Origin: JAIBJN01 sp963775395
GTDB taxonomy: Bacteria > Actinomycetota > Thermoleophilia > Gaiellales > Gaiellaceae
Reading direction: 5' to 3'
NCBI GenBank assembly: GCA_963775395.1
Contig: CAVZIX010000007.1
Coordinates: 37,951 to 101,950, forward strand
DNA length: 64,000 bases
In this document: positions 33,142 through 41,656 of the stretch, piece by piece
How the letters are laid out: every line of letters starts with the position of its first letter
Numbering within the stretch: position 1 is the first letter of the stretch
The notes under the pieces: model-generated
What the model was told of the DNA's origin: nothing
What the model saw: only the letters and a program-made list of their open reading frames with translations
Databases searched by the model: none
Program-made: the position numbers and the translations under genes

Positions 33142-34092
33142 CTACCCCGGCGCCCAGGCCGGGAAGTTGCCGATCAGCCCGTCCGGGCGCGCGATTCGCG
33201 CCGACCCGTCCGTCGGGACGAAGACGACCAAGCCCTCCTCGTCGACCGCAAGCCAGCGCCCGTCGGGCGACCAGTCCGGGAACTTCTGCGGCCGTCCAGG
33301 GTCGCGCGAGAGGTTGCGGGCACGGCCGCCCTCGGCCGGAATGACGAACACATCGAAGTCGGCCGTCCGTTCCAGGTCGTACGCCGGCGGCTCGAAGTCC
33401 TCCGGCGTGTCCCGGGTCGAATGGAACACGATCTGCGTCCCGTCCGGCGACCAGGTCGGGTACATGTCGTAGGCAGGGCTCTCCGTCAGCTGCCGGAGAC
33501 CGCTTCCGTCTACGTCGACGACGAAGACGTCGTAGTTCGGGTCACCATGCAGGCTCGCCCCGCCCACGTGCGAGGCGAAGGCGATCTGCGTCCCGTCCGG
33601 CGACCAGGCCGGATACTCGCCCCAGATGTCGGTGACGCGCCGGACGCCGGAGCCGTCGGCGGCCATCACAAAGATCCGCAGCTCGCCCTCCCGGTCCGAG
33701 GCGAACGCGATCTGCTTGCCGTCCGGCGACCAGGCCGGCGACCACTCGTTCGTCGGGCTCGCGGTCAGATTGCGCGCACCGGATCCGTCCGCAGAAGAGA
33801 CATAGATCTCGTCGTTGACGTTGACCCCGGTGCGCGAGTCCCGGTAGACGAGCCACTAGCCGTCGGGCGACCAGTCGGAGTCGAACTGGGGGCCCGGCGC
33901 AACTACAACGACCTGGCGGCCGCTTCCATCGGCCTCGACGACCGCGATGTCGTCGTCCACCGAGACCGTCAGCCGGCCGACCGGCGGAGGCAGGGGCGCG
34001 GGCGCGGACGCCGTCTCGGTCTCGCCCCCACCCCCGTCGCACGAGGCGACGAGCAGCGCGCTCAGCCCGAGCAGAAGGAGCCGTCGGTCCAC
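33142..34092 (-). pseudogene. TolB-like beta-propeller lipoprotein interrupted by an in-frame TAG
   Basis: One open frame of 317 codons except for TAG at 33856-33858. The first part starts MDRRLLLLGLSALLVASCDG (lipobox LVASC) and enters propeller blades. The sequence continues in the same frame after the stop: WLVYRDSRTGVNVNDEIYVS, EWSPAWSPDGKQIAFASDRE, EYPAWSPDGTQIAFAS, PTWSPDGTQIVFHS and PDWSPDGRWLAVDE (PD40 repeats). The context SPDG-stop-WLVY matches SPDG(K/R)W in the other blades, so an AAG to TAG change is the simple explanation. It may be a recent nonsense mutation, an assembly error, or readthrough. Periplasmic or surface sensor/binding role presumed. Confidence 0.8.
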
Positions 34093-34099
34093 ACAGCCC

Positions 34100-35146
34100 C
34101 TACACCTCGGAGCGCGCGGGGGTTCCCTCGAGGACGGCGGAGTAGGCCTCCTCGTAGTCGCGCACCATGCGCGCGGCCGAGAAGCGCTCCTCGACCGACC
34201 GGCGGCAGTCCATCAGCTCGATCCGGTCAGCGTCGGGGAGGGCGTCGGCCATCTCGCGGTAGTCGTCGACGACGATCCCCGACCGCCCGTGCTCGATCAC
34301 CTCGGGCACGGCGCCCCAGCGCGTGGCGATCACGGGCGTCCCGCACGCCATGGACTCGATCATCACGAGCCCGAACGGCTCCTCCCACTCGATGGGGAAG
34401 AGCGTCGCCCGCGCGTTCTGGAGCAGCGCGACCTTCTTGCCGTGGCTCGTCTCGCCCAGGTACTCGATCCCGTCGCCGAGGTGCGGCGCGACGTACGCCT
34501 CGAAGTACTCGCGCTCGGCCGGCTCCCGCATCTTCCCGGCGATCTTGAGCGGGACGCCCGCCTGCAGCGCGACCTCGACGGCACGATGGCAGCCCTTGTC
34601 CTCGCTCATGCGGCCGAGGAAGAGCAGGTACTCGCCGCGCGACGAGTGCACCGGGTAGGCGTCGAGGTCGAGGGCGTTGTGACAGTTCGCCACCCAGTGG
34701 AGGTCCGGCTGAGGCCGGCGCTGGTTCAACGAGACCGAGATCAGCCCGACATCGGGCGCCACGCGGCCGAGCGACGCGTAGAGCTCCCCGTCGGCCCCGG
34801 TCAGCGGGCCGTGCACCGTGTGGACGAGCGGAGTCCCGCCCGCACCGCCGATCGCCGCCGCCAGCGGGCCCGAATGGTCGTTGACGATGTCGAACTCGCT
34901 CGCCCGCTCGAGGCAGGAGAGCGCGTGCCGCAACTCGGTCGCGGTCTTCCCGATCTGCTCCGAGGGCGCCGTCGGAAAGACCGACGCGAGCTCGGCCTTC
35001 GTCTCCGAGTCACCGGACGCAAAGAGCGTGACCTCGTGGCCCGCGTCCGCCAGGCCGTCCGCGAGCAGCGACACCACCCACTCGATCCCCCCGTAACCCG
35101 CCGGCGGGACCGGGAACCACACCGAAGAGAGGATGGCGATCCTCAC
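34100..35146 (-). CDS. GT4-type glycosyltransferase
   Basis: 348 residues. N-domain VRIAILSSVWFPVPPAGYGG IEWVV; C-domain LLFLGRMSEDKGCHRAVEVA, SHGKKVALLQNARATLFPIE and EPFGLVMIESMACGTPVIAT with the donor-binding E-x7-E. GT4 enzymes use nucleotide sugars for glycan or trehalose-type synthesis. GTG overlaps the glucosidase stop by four bases, so the two make one unit. The donor sugar is not evident. Confidence 0.88.
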   Translation of the reverse strand: MRIAILSSVWFPVPPAGYGGIEWVVSLLADGLADAGHEVTLFASGDSETKAELASVFPTAPSEQIGKTATELRHALSCLERASEFDIVNDHSGPLAAAIGGAGGTPLVHTVHGPLTGADGELYASLGRVAPDVGLISVSLNQRRPQPDLHWVANCHNALDLDAYPVHSSRGEYLLFLGRMSEDKGCHRAVEVALQAGVPLKIAGKMREPAEREYFEAYVAPHLGDGIEYLGETSHGKKVALLQNARATLFPIEWEEPFGLVMIESMACGTPVIATRWGAVPEVIEHGRSGIVVDDYREMADALPDADRIELMDCRRSVEERFSAARMVRDYEEAYSAVLEGTPARSEV

Positions 35147-37212
35147 GCCTCGTCGATCATGACGCGCCCGTCCTCGAGATGCACGTCCCAGGTCCGGTCG
35201 AAGGCGCGGACGCCGGTCAGGCGGATCGAGCCCGCCCACGCCGGGACGTCCTCGGGCGCGTTGGTGCCGAGCACGTGGCGGCGGTGGTCGGGCTCGAGCC
35301 CGAGGAGCAGCTGAAGGAGGAGGACGGGCGACCCGGCGGCCCACGCCTGGGGCCGCGCTGCGGTCGGATAGGGGATCGGGAACGGCGTTTCCGTCCGCGA
35401 GAACCCGGCGAAGACCTCGGGCAGCTGGTAGTCGAAGTACGACGCCGCGTCGAGCATCCGCCGGATGATCCGGTGTGCTTCGGGCCAGCGGCCGTAGCGG
35501 GCGAGGCCCCAGGCGATCAGCGACGTGTCGTGCGGCCACACCGTGCCGTTGTGGTACGCGAGCGGGTTGAAGCCCGCATCGGTGGCGGACATCGTGCGGA
35601 CGCCCCAGCCCGACCAGAGCGCCTCCCCCATCAGCTGGTCGACGACCGCGTCGACCCGCTCCGGCGGGACGATGCCGCTCCAGAGCAGGTGGCCGATGTT
35701 CGAGGTCAGCGAGTCCACGGGCTTCTTGTTCCCGTCGAGGGCGAGCGCGTAGTACCCACCGCGCGCGTCGCACCAGAACGCCTGGTCGAAGCGCACGCGC
35801 AGCTCCTCGGCGTCGCGCTCGAGCCGCTCGGCCAGCTCCCGCTCGCGCCAGACCTCGCGCGCGAGCTCGGCCAGCCGTACCTTGGCGTCGTACACGTAGC
35901 CCTGCACCTCGCACGGCGCGATCGGCGGCTCGGCGTGGCGCCCGTCCTGGAAGAGCTGCGAGTCGCCCGAGTCCTTCCACGACTGGTGGAGGAGCCCGTG
36001 CGGCGAGCGCCTCTGGTACTCGACGAAGCCGTCTCCGTCCAGGTCGCCGTGCTCGTCGATCCACTCGAGCGCGCGCAGCGCGGGCTCGCGCAGGTCGCGC
36101 ACGAGCCCCGCGTCGTCCGTCCAGCGCCAGACCTCCGAGAGGAGGATGAGGTAGAGAGGCGTCGCGTCCACGGTGCCGTAGTAGCGGGGGAACCACGCGT
36201 GCGCGCCCTTGCCGTGCCTGACCTCGTGGACGATCTTGCCGGGCTCGGCGTCGATGCTCGCGTCGTCCTCCGTCGCCTGCAGCTCGGCGAGGACGGCGAG
36301 CGCGTTCTGCGCCAGCTCGGGCCCGAAGAGGAGCGTCTGGAGACAGGTGATGATCGTGTCCCGTCCGAAGACGGTCATGAACCACGGCATCCCCGCCGCC
36401 GGCAGTGCGCCGGACAGGCGCGGGTCCTCGTCCATGCGCAGCGAGGACAGGTCGGCGACCGAGCGGCCGAACGTGTGTGTCAGCTCGTCCCAGGAGCTGC
36501 GGAGCTGCGGGACGCGCAGGCGCCAAGCTGCAAGCGACGCGCGCACGCGGGCGAGCTCGTCGCCGAAGCGCCGCTCGACGATCTCGGCCGCGACGGGCAT
36601 TCCCTCGGCCGAGGGGATCACGTCGGCCCGCAGGCGCCAGCTCTCCCGCGGCTCGAGCTCTACGCGGTAGGTCACGGTCGAGTCCGAGGCCTCGCCGCGC
36701 TCGGAGAGGACGACCTGCGTGAGGCCGTGGAAGTTCTCCTCCTTGACCGCGATGACGAACTGGTTGTCGCCTTCCTCGTAGACCGGCGCCACCGGTTGGG
36801 GAAGCGGCCTGGCCCGCTCGGGGTCGCCGAGCGCGAAGTCGTACTCCTTGACCGCGAAGATGTCGGCGAAGTCGTTGCCGAGCTCGAGCGCGAGGTCGAA
36901 GGAGATGCGCCGCCGCGAGTGGTTCGAGACGACGATGTGCTCCTGCATCGAATCGCCGACGAAGCGCTCGCGGCCGATCGAGAGCTCGTCGTTCTCGAGG
37001 TCGCCGACGACCGGGTTTCGCAGGAAGAACGCAGCCGAGTAGTACTCCACCTTGCGCGAGGCGAGCATGAGCGGCCGCGCCCCGTTGATCGTCAGCGCCC
37101 AGCGCGAGAGAAAGCGCGTGTCGTGCGCGAAGAAGCCCATCGTCGGCTCGACGATGTCGCCGCGCTCGTCCGAGACGCAGAAGGTCGAGCCCTCGAGGAT
37201 GGTGAGCGGCAC
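35143..37212 (-). CDS. glycogen-debranching-type amylo-alpha-1,6-glucosidase
   Basis: 689 residues. N-terminal beta-sandwich domain (about 1-230: VPLTILEGSTFCVSDERGDI, GFFAHDTRFLSRWALTING) and an (alpha/alpha)6 barrel with MPWFMTVFGRDTIITCLQTL, HGLLHQSWKDSGDSQLFQDG, CEVQGYVYDAKVRLAELARE and NGTVWPHDTSLIAWGLARYG. It trims alpha-1,6 branches or a related glucan or glucoside. GTG 37212 starts eight bases after the SDR stop; sequence further upstream is SDR in another frame. Co-transcribed with the glycosyltransferase. Confidence 0.88.
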   Translation of the reverse strand: MPLTILEGSTFCVSDERGDIVEPTMGFFAHDTRFLSRWALTINGARPLMLASRKVEYYSAAFFLRNPVVGDLENDELSIGRERFVGDSMQEHIVVSNHSRRRISFDLALELGNDFADIFAVKEYDFALGDPERARPLPQPVAPVYEEGDNQFVIAVKEENFHGLTQVVLSERGEASDSTVTYRVELEPRESWRLRADVIPSAEGMPVAAEIVERRFGDELARVRASLAAWRLRVPQLRSSWDELTHTFGRSVADLSSLRMDEDPRLSGALPAAGMPWFMTVFGRDTIITCLQTLLFGPELAQNALAVLAELQATEDDASIDAEPGKIVHEVRHGKGAHAWFPRYYGTVDATPLYLILLSEVWRWTDDAGLVRDLREPALRALEWIDEHGDLDGDGFVEYQRRSPHGLLHQSWKDSGDSQLFQDGRHAEPPIAPCEVQGYVYDAKVRLAELAREVWRERELAERLERDAEELRVRFDQAFWCDARGGYYALALDGNKKPVDSLTSNIGHLLWSGIVPPERVDAVVDQLMGEALWSGWGVRTMSATDAGFNPLAYHNGTVWPHDTSLIAWGLARYGRWPEAHRIIRRMLDAASYFDYQLPEVFAGFSRTETPFPIPYPTAARPQAWAAGSPVLLLQLLLGLEPDHRRHVLGTNAPEDVPAWAGSIRLTGVRAFDRTWDVHLEDGRVMIDEA

Positions 37213-37220
37213 GCGCGCCC

Positions 37221-37976
37221 TCAGTCCCTGACGATCGCGTCCTGACTCGCCTGTTTGAGCGGCTTCACGACGATCTCGTCGATGACCACGTGGGCAGGTC
37301 TCGTCAACGACCAGAGGATGCAGTCGGCAATGTCGTCCGGGGTGAGGTACTCGACGCCCCGGTACACGGCTGCCTTCTTCTCCTGGTCGCCGCCGAAGCG
37401 GACGTCGGAGAACTCCGTGTCGCCGACCATCCCGGGGTCGACCGTCGTCACGCGGATGCGGCCGACGAGCTCCTTCCGCAGGACGTACGTGAGCGCGCGC
37501 ACAGCCGTCTTGGAGCCGACGTACATGCCGCCGCCCGCATAGGCCTCGCGCCCGGCCCAGGAGCCGAGGTTGACGATGTGGCCACGGCCGTCCTCCATGT
37601 GGGGCAGGACGAGCCGGGTCATGCGCAGCAGTCCGAGGACGTTCGTCTCCCACATGATCGCGTCGTCTTCGTCGGAGCCGTCCGCGATCTCCGTCCTGCC
37701 GAGGGCCAGCCCCGCGTTGTTCACAAGGATGTCTATGTTGTCGAACTCGCCTACGGCCACTTCGATAAAGGACTTGCTGCTCTCAGGGTCGGTGACGTCC
37801 AGCGGCGCCACCACATGCTGGTCGCCGAGCTCCTCCGCGATCTGCTCGAGCCGCTCTGTGCGGCGGGCGCCTAGAGCGACGCGCGCTCCCTCGGCGACGA
37901 GCGCACGCGCGGTGGACAGGCCGATGCCGCTCGAGGCGCCTGTGACGATTGCCGTCCTGCCGTTCAGGGCGGGCAT
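37221..37976 (-). CDS. short-chain dehydrogenase/reductase (YdfG-like)
   Basis: 251 residues. TAIVTGASSGIGLSTARALV (NADP loop), LVNNAGLALG, and the catalytic Ser/Tyr/Lys in NLGSWAG and YVGSKTAVRA. The C-terminal TPDDIADCILWSLTRPAHVV resembles YdfG-type serine/3-hydroxy acid dehydrogenases. TAGGCT (37983-37988) six bases before the ATG gives a leaderless start inside the end of the DUF6457-like gene. It may lead the SDR-glucosidase-GT unit. Confidence 0.9.
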   Translation of the reverse strand: MPALNGRTAIVTGASSGIGLSTARALVAEGARVALGARRTERLEQIAEELGDQHVVAPLDVTDPESSKSFIEVAVGEFDNIDILVNNAGLALGRTEIADGSDEDDAIMWETNVLGLLRMTRLVLPHMEDGRGHIVNLGSWAGREAYAGGGMYVGSKTAVRALTYVLRKELVGRIRVTTVDPGMVGDTEFSDVRFGGDQEKKAAVYRGVEYLTPDDIADCILWSLTRPAHVVIDEIVVKPLKQASQDAIVRD

Positions 37977-37982
37977 CGGCGC

Positions 37983-37988
37983 AGCCTA
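37983..37988 (-). promoter_or_regulatory. -10 box (TAGGCT) of the SDR gene
   Basis: Six bases before ATG 37976 on the minus strand. Confidence 0.5.
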
Positions 37989-38228
37989 TGCAGATGTGCC
38001 GACGGTCGCGTCGACAAGTTCGCTCAGGTCCCCTCCGTGGCGACCGTGGGCGAGCCCGACGAGGTAGCAGAGCAGCGGGGCGTTCGTCCGCTCGCCGCTT
38101 TCGTGCGCCGCGATGCGCGCCAGCTCGAGCAGCTCCTCCACCTGGGAGCGCGAGAGGTCGTAGCTCGACGCCTCGTCGCCGACCTCGGCTGCAAGCTTGG
38201 CGCACGCGTCTTCCAACCATCCGTCCAC
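37986..38228 (-). CDS. 80-residue DUF6457-like protein
   Basis: MDGWLEDACAKLAAEVGDEA, LLELARIAAHESGERTNAPL and CYLVGLAHGRHGGDLSELVD match the small helical DUF6457 proteins (function unknown, often near molybdenum or redox genes). GTG start; TAAGCT (38235-38240) lies six bases upstream, so it too is leaderless. It ends nine bases before the SDR start. Confidence 0.75.
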   Translation of the reverse strand: MDGWLEDACAKLAAEVGDEASSYDLSRSQVEELLELARIAAHESGERTNAPLLCYLVGLAHGRHGGDLSELVDATVGTSA

Positions 38229-38234
38229 GCTCGC

Positions 38235-38240
38235 AGCTTA
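38235..38240 (-). promoter_or_regulatory. -10 box (TAAGCT) of the DUF6457-like gene
   Basis: TAAGCT on the minus strand, six bases before GTG 38228. The remaining 160 bases of this divergent gap carry small dyads (GAGGAC-N3-GTCCTC) but no gene. Confidence 0.5.
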
Positions 38241-38406
38241 GAGCTCCCAACGCGGTGAGGCGCTGAGCCACCGGGCCGCGCTGCTCGCCCCGAGGACGGC
38301 GTCCTCAGTCGCGCCCGTAGCTCATTCGCTACGAACGCTCCCTGCGTCCTTGCCTCGGAACGACCATCGCACCCCGGCGACGAGGCCCCACCACATTGGG
38401 AACTCT

Positions 38407-38412
38407 TAGACT
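38407..38412 (+). promoter_or_regulatory. -10 box (TAGACT) of the pnt operon
   Basis: TAGACT ends 11 bases before ATG 38424. Confidence 0.5.
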
Positions 38413-38423
38413 CCCCGCCGAAG

Positions 38424-39533
38424 ATGAAGGTGGGGGTAGCCAAGGAGAGCGCTCCCGGGGAAACCCGGGTGGCCGTCGTGCCGGACACGGCGCGGCGGCT
38501 CGCCGATCAAGACGTCGAGACGATCGTCGAGCAGGGCGCCGGCGAGGCAGCGACGTTCGCCGACTCCGCCTACGAGGAGGTCGGTGCCCGCATCGTCACC
38601 GCGGACGAGCTCTACCGCGAGGCCGACGTCGTCTGCAAGGTGCGCAAGCCCTCCGCCGAGGAGGTCGAGCGGCTACGCGAGGGCCAGGCGCTCGTCGCGC
38701 TGCTGCAGCCCCTCGTCGACCCGGAGATCGTTCAGGTGCTCGCCGCGCGCGGCGTCACCGCCTTCTCCATGGACGTCATTCCCCGTGTCACGCGCGCCCA
38801 GCCCATGGACGCGCTGTCGTCGCAGAGCACGGTCTCCGGCTACAAGGCGGCCATCCTCGCCGCCGAGCATCTGGGCAAGTTCTTCCCCATGCTCACGACC
38901 GCCGCCGGCACGATCCCTCCCGCGAAGGTGCTCGTGCTCGGGGCCGGTGTCGCGGGCCTCCAGGCGATCGCGACCGCCCGCCGCCTGGGAGCCGTGGTCT
39001 CGGCCTTCGACGTGCGCCCGGTCGTGAAGGAGCAGGTCGAGAGCCTCGGAGCGTCGTTTCTCGAGCTCGACGTCGAGGGCGCCGAGGGCGTGGGCGGCTA
39101 CGCGGTCGCGCTCGCCGAGGACCAGCACGCGCGCGAGCAGGAGTTGATCGCCCGCCACGCTGCCGAGTCGGACGCGGTCATCACGACCGCGCTCATCCCC
39201 GGCCGCCCGGCGCCGGAGCTGATCACCGAGGAGGCCGTCCGCGGCATGCGCCCGGGCTCGGTGATCGTCGATCTCGCAGCGGAGGCAGGCGGCAACTGCG
39301 CCGCGACGCAGCCCGGGGAGACGATCGTCACCGGAGGCGTGACCGTGGTCGGCCTCACGAACGTGCCGGCGACCATGCCCGTGCACGCGAGCCAGATGTA
39401 CTCGCGCAACGTCCACGCCTTCCTCGGGCTCCTCGTCAAGGACGGCGAGCTGGTGCTCGACTTCGAGGACGAGATCGTGCGCGACACGTGCGTCGCCCAC
39501 GGCGGCCGCGCGACCCGGGAGGAGAGCGCATGA
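38424..39533 (+). CDS. pntAA: NAD(P) transhydrogenase subunit alpha, soluble part 1
   Basis: 369 residues. MKVGVAKESAPGETRVAVVP, SMDVIPRVTRAQPMDALSSQ, and the NAD loop VLVLGAGVAGLQAIATARRL followed by VSAFDVRPVVKEQVESLGA. It binds NAD(H) outside the membrane part. Its stop overlaps pntAB by four bases. Three-polypeptide Pnt (AA, AB, B) is the Rhodospirillum-type split. Confidence 0.95.
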   Translation: MKVGVAKESAPGETRVAVVPDTARRLADQDVETIVEQGAGEAATFADSAYEEVGARIVTADELYREADVVCKVRKPSAEEVERLREGQALVALLQPLVDPEIVQVLAARGVTAFSMDVIPRVTRAQPMDALSSQSTVSGYKAAILAAEHLGKFFPMLTTAAGTIPPAKVLVLGAGVAGLQAIATARRLGAVVSAFDVRPVVKEQVESLGASFLELDVEGAEGVGGYAVALAEDQHAREQELIARHAAESDAVITTALIPGRPAPELITEEAVRGMRPGSVIVDLAAEAGGNCAATQPGETIVTGGVTVVGLTNVPATMPVHASQMYSRNVHAFLGLLVKDGELVLDFEDEIVRDTCVAHGGRATREESA

Positions 39534-39832
39534 GCCAGACCCTCCTCACCAGCATCACCGTCTTCGTGCTCGCGGTCTTCCTCGGCTTCGAGCTGATCTC
39601 GCGCGTGCCGACGCTCCTCCACACGCCCCTCATGTCGGGGACGAACGCGATCCACGGCATCATCCTCGTCGGCGCGATGCTGATCGCGGGCTCGGCGGAC
39701 TCCGACCTCGAGAAGGTGCTGGCGTTCGTCGCGGTCGTCTTCGGGACGATCAACGTGGTCGGCGGGTTCCTCGTCACCGATCGCATGCTCGAGATGTTCA
39801 AGCGCAAGCCGGCGGAGCGCGGCGACGAGTGA
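39530..39832 (+). CDS. pntAB: NAD(P) transhydrogenase subunit alpha, membrane part 2
   Basis: 100 residues, four hydrophobic helices: TSITVFVLAVFLGFELISRV, HGIILVGAMLIAGSA, VLAFVAVVFGTINVVGGFLV. TPLMSGTNAIHGI is the conserved proton-channel loop. ATGA overlap with pntAA. Confidence 0.95.
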   Translation: MSQTLLTSITVFVLAVFLGFELISRVPTLLHTPLMSGTNAIHGIILVGAMLIAGSADSDLEKVLAFVAVVFGTINVVGGFLVTDRMLEMFKRKPAERGDE

Positions 39833-41235
39833 CGCTCGCCGTCTCGCAGACGACGATCAACCTCGCCTACCTGGTGGCGAGCGTCTGCCTGATCATCGGG
39901 ATCAAGCGCCTCTCCTCGCCGGCGACCGCACGCTCGGGGAACGTCGTCGCCGCTGTCGGGATGACGATCGCGATTCTCTTCACGTTCCTCGACCCGGACA
40001 TCGACACGTACTGGATCATCCTCGCCGGGATGGCCGTGGGGACGGTGATCGGCATCGTCTCGGCGCGCATGGTGAAGATGACCGCCATCCCGCAGATGGT
40101 GGCGCTCTTCAACGGCGTCGGCGGGGGCGCCGCGGCCCTGATCGCGGCGGCCGAGTTCCACCGCCTCACGCCGGAGTCGGGCCACGTCCTCCCGGAATGG
40201 ATGGGCGCGATGCTCTTCTCGGCGCTGATCGGCTCGGTCAGCTTCTCGGGCAGCCTCGTCGCCTTCGCCAAGCTGCAGGAGCTCCTGCCCGGCAGCCCGA
40301 TCGTCTTCCGCGGCCAACAGCTCGTGAACGGGCTCCTCTTCGCTGGTCTGCTCGGGGCGGGCGTGGCGGCCGGCGCGACCGAGGCCGGCATCTGGGCCGT
40401 CGTGCTCCTGCTGGGCGCGCTCCTCTTCGGCGTCCTGCTCGTCCTGCCGATCGGCGGCGCGGACATGCCCGTCGTGATCTCGCTCCTGAACGCCTTCACC
40501 GGGTTGGCAGCCGCCTCGGCCGGCTTCGTGCTCGAGAACACGGCGCTCATCATCGGCGGGACGCTCGTCGGCGCCTCGGGAACGCTGCTGACCGTCCTCA
40601 TGGGACGGGCGATGAACCGCTCGCTCGCCAACGTCCTCTTCGGCGCGTTCGGCGCACCCGCCCCGGCCGCGGCGGGCGGCGCGGCAGCCTCCACCGACGG
40701 GAAGAGCTACCGCGAGGTGACGGCCGAGGACGCCGCGGTCATGCTTGCGTACGCGAGCCGCGTGGTCGTCGTGCCCGGGTACGGACTCGCGGTCGCGCAG
40801 GCCCAGCACAACGTGCGCGAGCTCGCCGACCTGCTCGAGCAGCGGGGCGTGGACGTGAAGTACGCGATCCACCCGGTCGCCGGCCGGATGCCGGGCCACA
40901 TGAACGTCCTCCTCGCCGAGGCGAACGTCCCTTACCCGCAGCTCTACGACATGGAGGACGTCAACCCGGAGTTCCCGCGAACCGACGTGGCGCTCATCAT
41001 CGGCGCCAACGACGTCACGAACCCTGCCGCGCGCGAGGATCCCGAGAGCCCGCTCTACGGCATGCCGATCCTGAACGTCGACCAGTCGGCCAACGTCGTC
41101 GTCCTCAAGCGCAGCATGAGCCCCGGCTTTGCCGGGATCGACAACGACCTCTTCTACCGGCCGAACACGGCGATGCTCTTCGGCGACGCCAAGTCGTCGG
41201 TGGAGAAGCTCGTCGCCGCTGTCAAAGCGGCCTGA
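39829..41235 (+). CDS. pntB: NAD(P) transhydrogenase subunit beta
   Basis: 468 residues. About nine N-terminal membrane helices, then a soluble NADP domain: VVVVPGYGLAVAQAQHNVRE, YAIHPVAGRMPGHMNVLLAE, GANDVTNPAAREDPESPLYG and VLKRSMSPGFAGIDNDLFY. It couples proton flow to NADPH formation. Supplies NADPH for biosynthesis. GTG overlaps pntAB by four bases; its 3' end overlaps the convergent MOSC gene by 14 bases. Confidence 0.95.
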   Translation: MTLAVSQTTINLAYLVASVCLIIGIKRLSSPATARSGNVVAAVGMTIAILFTFLDPDIDTYWIILAGMAVGTVIGIVSARMVKMTAIPQMVALFNGVGGGAAALIAAAEFHRLTPESGHVLPEWMGAMLFSALIGSVSFSGSLVAFAKLQELLPGSPIVFRGQQLVNGLLFAGLLGAGVAAGATEAGIWAVVLLLGALLFGVLLVLPIGGADMPVVISLLNAFTGLAAASAGFVLENTALIIGGTLVGASGTLLTVLMGRAMNRSLANVLFGAFGAPAPAAAGGAAASTDGKSYREVTAEDAAVMLAYASRVVVVPGYGLAVAQAQHNVRELADLLEQRGVDVKYAIHPVAGRMPGHMNVLLAEANVPYPQLYDMEDVNPEFPRTDVALIIGANDVTNPAAREDPESPLYGMPILNVDQSANVVVLKRSMSPGFAGIDNDLFYRPNTAMLFGDAKSSVEKLVAAVKAA

Positions 41236-41632
41236 CGTCGTCGCCCACCCGGACCTGTCCGGTGCGGACGACGGAGGCCAGCATGCCGCGCTTGCCCTCG
41301 AGCTCGGCCTGGAGCCCGGGGCGGATCTCCTCCATCAGATGGCACGGGTCGCAGACCATGGAGATCTCGAACTCGGCCTCGCCGACGGCCACACGCTGAC
41401 CGATCGCCCATGTCATCACCTCGTCGCCGCTGACCGTGAAGTTCTCGCGGACGATGCCGGGCTGGAGGTCGAGCGACGCGAGATCGTCGGCAGCAACCAA
41501 GAGGATCGAGCGCTTGCCCTCGCGCCGGTGCGCGCAGCCGTCGAGCCCATCCTCGAGAACGGTCGCCTCGTCGAGCGCCTCCATCGGGACGCGCCGCGCA
41601 GGTGCACGCCAGATTCCGACCAGCTCCGCCAC
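41222..41632 (-). CDS. MOSC-domain protein
   Basis: 136 residues. LVGIWRAPARRVPMEALDEA, RENFTVSGDEVMTWAIGQRV, and the conserved Cys in SMVCDPCHLMEEIRPGLQ. MOSC domains bind sulfur/molybdenum centres; short stand-alone ones are uncharacterised. GTG start; TAGACT (41641-41646) lies eight bases upstream. Confidence 0.85.
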   Translation of the reverse strand: MAELVGIWRAPARRVPMEALDEATVLEDGLDGCAHRREGKRSILLVAADDLASLDLQPGIVRENFTVSGDEVMTWAIGQRVAVGEAEFEISMVCDPCHLMEEIRPGLQAELEGKRGMLASVVRTGQVRVGDDVRPL

Positions 41633-41640
41633 GTCTCCCG

Positions 41641-41646
41641 AGTCTA
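41641..41646 (-). promoter_or_regulatory. -10 box (TAGACT) of the MOSC gene
   Basis: TAGACT on the minus strand, eight bases before GTG 41632, in the 24-base gap after the subtilisin gene. Confidence 0.5.
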
Positions 41647-41656
41647 GCGAGCGCGC

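Noticed and set aside
38229..38400. tRNA-like or repeat element in the gap before pntAA
   Set aside because: Small dyads and a familiar-looking GC-rich string are present, but there is no cloverleaf or provable repeat partner in the window.
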